DNA of 64,000 bases from Aquanectria penicillioides (lineage: Eukaryota; Ascomycota; Sordariomycetes; Hypocreales; Nectriaceae): contig PYIU01000008.1 of NCBI GenBank assembly GCA_003415625.1, positions 2,542,001-2,606,000 of the forward strand, in the 5' to 3' direction. A program made the position numbers and the translations under genes. Each line of letters opens with the position of its first letter. Within the stretch, counting starts at the first letter, position 1. The notes beneath the pieces are model-generated. The model was not told where the DNA came from. It did not search any database and saw only the letters and a program-made list of their open reading frames with translations. Below, in pieces: positions 58,774 to 64,000 of this stretch.

Positions 58774-59604
58774 AGAGTGTGTGCCACTAAGGAAACGATT
58801 GTCCTCAACTGACCCCCAAGTGATCTGCTTGATCTTAATCCGGCTTTATATCAATCTCACATTGTTAATTTCGTATTCTCGTTTTCAGCCTGCAACGTTT
58901 TGTCGTCAACGACACGCCAGCTTCGCACGTGAGTGGCTGCTGTTCGGATGCGGGTGTGATCCGAAGTCCGACGTTCCCAGTGCCACATGCTGAGCGTTCC
59001 GGCTACGACGAAGCTATCTCGGCGCCGAAGCGGGATGCATGCAGTGGGTCGCGGGGATCTCCACGAGCTTCGTCCCCGGTTTCTCGGTGCCCGTGCCCGT
59101 ATAACTGCCCGCAACACCCCCTGCTCTCCCCCGTTCGCGATATTTTCGTATCCTCGCATGGGGAGCGCATCAGATTCGGCTCAGCCCTAGGATCTATGCG
59201 ACGCGTAATCTCCTCGGCTAAGCAGGGTTGGCTTCATACAGTTAGTGGTATTAGGCAATTTCGGTGCCTAGGATTTAGGCAATAAATCTCAAGGTCGGCA
59301 ACCTTCGCACTTGCGAGATTGCCGAATTCATTACGCATTGTCATTGATATCCACGATGCACAGAGATTAGAGTTGCACCGCACAAAGAAAACTAGATTAG
59401 TTGAAGAAAGACGATCGGTTCGCTTATAGTACAGCTGATATAAGTAGAGGACTCTCAGTCTCCACCAGTCCGCCATTTAGTGCAGTGGTCCCAGCTCGCA
59501 ATACCAATTAGGCCCAGTCTATGCAAACACCCGATACCTTGAAGAACAACATATGACACAAACAAAGGAAATAATTAACCGAGATGTGTTGGTTATTATA
59601 AATT
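58704..59604. other. Intergenic between monooxygenase and RTA1 gene
   Basis: Contains the poly-T/poly-G tract near the monooxygenase start. Otherwise no supported gene; small open frames lack motifs. Confidence 0.4.
58742..58772 (+). repeat. T10-G20 homopolymer tract in the monooxygenase 5' region
   Basis: A run of about ten T followed by twenty G lies 40-70 bp upstream of the monooxygenase ATG. On the coding strand it is C20A10. Twenty consecutive G can form G-quadruplex structures and is also prone to length error in sequencing. Confidence 0.85.
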
Positions 59605-60745
59605 TTATTGTGCGTGGGCCATCTGGTTGAGGTGGTGCGATTCCGCGTCCGAAGGGAGTTGTCGGTGCTCCCTGGGGAGGCGGAAGCCGAGGTGCTTGAG
59701 ATAGTTGCCGGGGAACCAGATGTTGTACAAGACCACGACGAGGAAAATCGGCAGCGTGTCGAAAACATAAATGCTGGTCGTAGTGATTAGTATCATCTAT
59801 ACACATTTTGTGGTTGGGTTATAACATACTACCACTCTTCCTGCTGCGTCTTGCCGGTTTTACCCTCGTGGAACTCGATCATTCGGAAGACCGATCGAAC
59901 CTAATCCTTCCAGTTAGCCCCCCATGAAGGTCAAGTTATGAAGGTCATAAAGCATACCAAAATCAAACCACACGACGCATTAACCGCCCAGAGAAGGTTC
60001 TTCCATTTTTTTGTGATTCCGTGCTTCTGCTGATTCATTCCCACAAACTGGCCGTCCAGCGTACGCGATGTAAAGTGGAAGCGGAACGCAGAGATGGTGA
60101 AAAGCCCAAAGCCTGCGAGTTGGACACCCACACCAGCCAGACCCAGATCCTTACCCGTGTTGATCTTCGTCTTGGCTTTCGCGTCGGTGGGGTCCGTTCC
60201 AGAGATGAGAACAGCGGCGCCCAGCTGAAGCAGGAGGGCGACGACATCGAATCCGACAAAAATGAGAGTGATAAACCGAGCTGTTGAAATGGGATGTTAA
60301 CTACCAAAGCTTCCGGCTCATCAAGCAAACCAGGCGTTTCTGATACTCACGAGGAACCCAGAGGAAACTAAACGATCTCGACTCCGGCGGCACGACCCAG
60401 AATACGATTCTCGAAAAGACGACGTAGATGACTCCGGCCATCAAAACAGGCGCGAGGATTACAAGAGTGAACTGTATAACATAGGGGTTCCTTTCGGTGA
60501 TTTTGTTGGCCGAGATGATTCTGAAAATGTAGCCAATCACTTCCACTGCACTAGTTGTCAGCTACATGCGTGATAGGAGCAGCTTTTTGGTCCTCACTTC
60601 CAATACCAAGTAGGAAAAACAGCCAAACCCAGGCCCTCCGGCGGATGATCTGATAGAGGGTGACGATGAATGAGACACCATACAGGCCGGCGACGACGCC
60701 CGCCAGCGGCTTGGACGGCTCGTACAAGTAGAAAGATTTCACCAT
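59605..60745 (-). CDS. RTA1-like multi-pass membrane protein
   Basis: RTA1/RSB1 family: seven-helix fungal membrane proteins linked to lipid translocation and resistance to membrane-active compounds. Five exons: 60745-60598, 60545-60351, 60280-59958, 59900-59830 and 59773-59605. The four introns (52, 70, 57 and 56 bp) have donors GTGAGG, GTGAGT, GTATGC, GTATGT; phases are consistent and give 301 residues. Family landmarks: Tyr-Xaa-Pro-Ser near the N-terminus, hydrophobic helices throughout, Leu-Ala-Pro-Val-Leu-Met-Ala-Gly, Phe-Val-Gly-Phe-Asp-Val-Val-Ala-Leu-Leu-Leu-Gln in the fourth helix region, Phe-Arg-Met-Ile-Glu-Phe, and Asp-Thr-Leu-Pro...Tyr-Asn near the last helix. Intact; plasma membrane likely. 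Confidence 0.88.
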
Positions 60746-62141
60746 GGTTGGCTTGGTGCGTGATTACTTGCGTCGAAGTGGCGTCTTGGAACTCCGATGG
60801 CGAGCTTCTTGTGTGTCATGCAGTTATTTGGTTTTCGGACAGCATCAGTCCATGTGTATATATAATCGAGCGGCCGCCCAGAAGACGGGAGTGCCAAACG
60901 CCGACATGACGTTTCGGGCTGTCGCAGCTAATTGCACCGCCATGCTCGAAAGGTTTTTGCAGTCCACTTCCAGCGCGTTAGGGGCAGATTTGACATAGCG
61001 TTTGTTGGTGGGCGTCGCGAGGCGTCGCATGGCTGAGATTGAATGGTCGGCAGACATGGCTTTCGTCGCCGGATTTCCTCATTCGGACGTAGTTGAGCAT
61101 CGGCATCGGAGCTTAGCAACGCCGCGATTCGCAATCGATGCGTGGCTGAGTCGCTAATGCCCAATGAAAATACGATTCTTCGTACACTAGTCCTAAGGAG
61201 GTTAGATGGCCTGCATCGAATGAAGATGCCGTTTTGGGACACGTCATCGAGATAATGCCGATGCACCGACCTCGAAAGGGTTGTCGAGCTCGGAAGGTTA
61301 TGATAAGCATAAAGATCTGACAGGTGTTCCAATCCGTCCCAGACCCTCGGGTGGCTTGGTGCCAGATCGGACCGGAAGTCGGGAATCCTAAGACGAGAGA
61401 GGGTGCTTAGAGATTGCCCCAAGTTTTCCAAGAAGACCTACCCTACAGCTGTAGTTGATACTGATTTATTCGTCTAGGCAGGCAGTGGGCGCGAGAACTG
61501 GCCCATAGAGAAACGAACGGTAGAAATAATGAGACGCGGAAAGTTAGTACAGGGTAATTGTGTGATTAGTCAGCATATATATGATTAGTAGAGATGGATT
61601 CAGGAACATCCGACTCAGTGAAAAAGCGGGCTGGTCTCAAGACTCGGGTCACCGGACCAAGCATCACCAATACACCACTTTTCTGGCTGTTTTTGATGTT
61701 TCTTTTGGGTGTTTCCGATTGACCAAGTTAGCTTAATATTTATTCAATTTTATTTTGGACGATTGGGTTCATTTTACTAATTTTCAGACATTTATTGATT
61801 TATTTTCCACCTTCCTCTTTACCTTCCCGTTGCCCTCGCAAGACATCCATTTCTCTAGGTGGTGTTGGTATTCTCCTTCCTGGGTTTTTGTACCCCTTCT
61901 TAAATAACTATTTCCGATCACTCAAGAATAGCTAGAACAACTAATGATCTCATTTGGGTAATAAAACCATGAGCCAGGGCCATGTGTGGGTGATTCGTAT
62001 TCACCAGCTTGAATTCGTACACGAGGTCGCACAGCTATGCAGGAGTGAGGGTGACTTAAGTCCACGGGGAGGCCCAGTTAAGTGGTGTATGTAATACTCC
62101 CATCTTCTCAGATATACATAGGTGTGTAGCCTCCCTCGATG
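60746..62141. other. Intergenic upstream of the RTA1 gene
   Basis: Contains the RTA1 promoter. A 167-codon minus-strand frame (60,928-61,431) has a leucine-containing start but no recognisable domain and overlaps promoter sequence, so it is not called. Confidence 0.35.
60856..60864 (-). promoter_or_regulatory. TATA box of the RTA1 gene
   Basis: The minus strand reads TTATATATAC about 110 bp upstream of the ATG at 60745, a plausible TATA element. Confidence 0.45.
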
Positions 62142-62149
62142 CTTTAGAA

Positions 62150-62658
62150 CGGGAGCCCATACACACACCGGGTCCGGTGCGAATAAGATCATGTGACTTC
62201 AACACACCAGATCCGGTGCGGATAAGATCGCCTTAGTCACAACCTAGATATGTGTGCAGAAGAAATATCCCTCTTTCTCTGCTGGAACAACATTAATTCA
62301 TACAGTCTTAGTGTGATAATAATGAATTGAATGCAACTGTTCTATGTATAGTATATTATATATTAGTGATGCATTATCCTAACAGTCAATAGCAAATCTA
62401 TAGTATGTATTGAAGGTATCCTTAGGACAATACCTTAGACTCTATATTATTTTATATAAGCTTTGCCTAGTAAGAATAGAGAAGCGGCGATTTGCAAGAG
62501 AGAGAATTATTATAGGTTAAATTAATAGTATTGATAGTCAAATTGGGAAGAAAATGTCTTATGAGGTTGTGACTAAGGTGATCTTATCCGCACTGGATCC
62601 GGTGTGTTGAAGTCACATGATCTTATTCGCACCGGACCCGGTGTGTGTATGGGCTCCC
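62150..62658. mobile_element. hAT-type MITE, ~95 bp terminal inverted repeats, 8 bp target duplication
   Basis: The arms 62150-62245 and 62564-62658 are reverse complements with only a few mismatches (tips GGGAGCCCATACACACACC). The 8 bp sequence CTTTAGAA occurs immediately on both sides (62142-62149 and 62659-62666), the target-duplication size of hAT transposons. The 509 bp element has an AT-rich core with no coding frame, so it is non-autonomous. Confidence 0.88.
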
Positions 62659-62666
62659 CTTTAGAA

Positions 62667-62940
62667 TTGGGTGCTGAGACTTGGCTGGTAACGCTTAGTC
62701 AGCTATCGGATTCGCATCGCCAACTCATATCCAAGAAAACAAAGGCAGGCTGTGCATCTAGGTCATTGGATGTCCTGGCGAGTAATGTAGGGATAATTAT
62801 TTTGCTTTGAGAGAATGCGATTTGAACAAGGGAAGTCTCTGTCCTCAGAGCACAGGGTAATGGCCTTGCTAGACGCAAGCGTCAGACTCCGCGCCAGGGC
62901 AGCCTTGAGGAACGAGGGTTAGGCGCGGGATGGGATAGAG
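62667..62940. other. Unique-looking spacer between the hAT MITE and the AT-rich relic
   Basis: Short stretch of normal base composition. One small open frame continues through the MITE arm and is spurious. Confidence 0.3.
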
Positions 62941-62949
62941 GCGGGATAC

Positions 62950-64000
62950 GTGATAAAAGAGAGGAAGTATCATTAAGCATTAATTAAGGAAAGAGATTAA
63001 ATTAATTAATTATATATATAGCTAGAGAAATTAAATACAATAAGGATTAGTATTTAATGTAATTTAAATAATATATTTTAATTTAATAGTAGATTTATTT
63101 ATTCTATAATGCCTTAAGTTCTTGCCTAGCAGTAAGAAGTCTTGTTTTTATGGCTTAGTATTATTATGCTATTAGGTGTATATTAGGTCCACTTTATTTA
63201 TATTTAGGTTAGGCATTATAGAGGAGCTTTTAGTTAATATCTCTATTATAGTAAAGTTTAATTGCTTTAGCCTTTTAAAAGAAGTCTATTTTAATGCTAC
63301 TAATAGTAGTCTTTTTGTAAATAAGGCTAGCAATAAAAATGCTAAAGGCATTAATAGTAATTATAGTACTACTATTAGGTTTATTGGTATTACTAATAGA
63401 GCTATATTTACTATATTAATAAGATTAATTAATATTGTAGCTATAATTAAGATTAATTTATTTAATCCTTTAGCCTTTTGCTTAAAAGGCAATAAAAACT
63501 TTACTATTATCTTAAAGTAAATAGTAAGGACCTTTTTTAGTATTTTTTCTATTATTATAGGGCTATTAATAGTATCTATAGTAAATATAGTAGACTTATT
63601 TAATAAAAACTAATTGCTTAATATAATAATAAAGATATAGTCTTCTTTATTTACTAATAGATTTACTATAAAGTTATAGTTAAGTAATTTAATAATTTTA
63701 TTAGTATAGTAATATATAGTATTTAGTTTAAAATATATATCTTTTATCTTTATTATTAATTTATAGAGGTATTAGTATAGATTAATAATAATTAAAAGGA
63801 GTATAAAGATTTAAAAGGGGTATTAATTAAGCCTTAGTTCTTTTTCTAGCGATTTTAGCTAAATATATAAGGCTAATTAAATAAAGCTATAGCATTTTAA
63901 TTAAATATTAGAAAATTTATTGCTAAGCTTTTCCTTTAGTAAAAGGTTTTAGCTTAGGCTAATAATAGGTTTAATAAAGCTTATATTAAAGTTTATTATA
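62950..64000. mobile_element. Extremely AT-rich, RIP-like repeat relic (edge of an AT isochore)
   Basis: From about 62,950 to the end the sequence is dominated by A and T, with TpA steps throughout and very few C or G, in sharp contrast to the rest of the window. This is the signature of repeat-induced point mutation on transposon DNA. A 114-codon open frame (63,176-63,520) is Ile/Asn/Phe-rich low-complexity sequence and not a credible gene. I could not identify the original element; it continues beyond the window. Confidence 0.65.

Noticed and set aside
60928..61431. 167-codon minus-strand frame upstream of the RTA1 gene
   Set aside because: No recognisable domain; it runs over the TATA region side of the RTA1 promoter and has chance-like composition.
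63176..63520. 114-codon frame in the AT-rich end
   Set aside because: Ile/Asn/Phe-rich low-complexity translation of extremely AT-rich DNA; not credible as protein.

Overview
The window is nuclear DNA of a filamentous ascomycete (Pezizomycotina; a Sordariomycete such as a hypocrealean fungus would fit, but genus cannot be called). Evidence: genes carry 49-90 bp introns with GTATGT/GTAAGT-type donors and CTAAC/CTGAC branch points, and the families are typically fungal (NACHT/ankyrin STAND proteins, Zn2Cys6 factor, RTA1 protein, MFS permeases, small cysteine-rich proteins). AT-rich, RIP-like transposon debris lies at the right edge. No rRNA, tRNA or CRISPR was recognised.

Layout. 0-0.25 kb: decayed end of a Tc1/mariner-like transposase. 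0.3-5.3 kb (-): large NLR-type gene (SesB-like hydrolase, NACHT, ankyrin, C2H2-like C-terminus). 6.3-6.7 kb: mariner-type MITE. 7.1-18.3 kb: metabolic and accessory genes: DHA2 transporter, dihydroxyacetophenone-dioxygenase-like cupin, broken Zn2Cys6 regulator, class III aminotransferase, F-box-like protein, zinc-less MDR reductase. 20.2-23.6 and 36.2-39.6 kb (both -): two paralogous proteins with a HeLo/SesA-like N-terminus and ankyrin-like repeats, enclosing an intradiol dioxygenase (24.8-25.9 kb) and a gene-poor interval. 40.0 kb: orphan NLR N-terminal stub. 42.8-44.6 kb: sugar transporter. 45.0-45.9 kb: C2H2 protein. 50.1-51.7 kb: protease-like gene with two nonsense codons. 54.1-60.7 kb: Rieske/AIF3-type reductase, FAD monooxygenase and RTA1 protein, all intact and on the minus strand. 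TIR elements at 56.4-57.1 and 62.1-62.7 kb; an extremely AT-rich relic from about 62.95 kb to the end.

The main discovery candidate is a family of tiny cysteine-rich proteins, six copies between 30.6 and 53.1 kb. They share the layout Pro-Arg-Arg...Trp-x-Cys, a phase-0 intron directly after that Cys codon, then C-x-C...C-x-x-C-G-x-P-R-C-x-x-C. Two copies are frameshifted and four look intact. They interdigitate with NLR-like genes and an NLR stub, so this looks like a rapidly evolving accessory locus; any functional link is inference.

A second theme is broken frames. Five conserved genes (regulator, aminotransferase, F-box-like, MDR reductase, intradiol dioxygenase) each need exactly one extra base to read through, four of them at G/C runs. 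That pattern suggests homopolymer under-calling in the assembly at least as much as real decay. The protease-like gene is different: its frame is continuous apart from two stop codons explicable by C-to-T changes.
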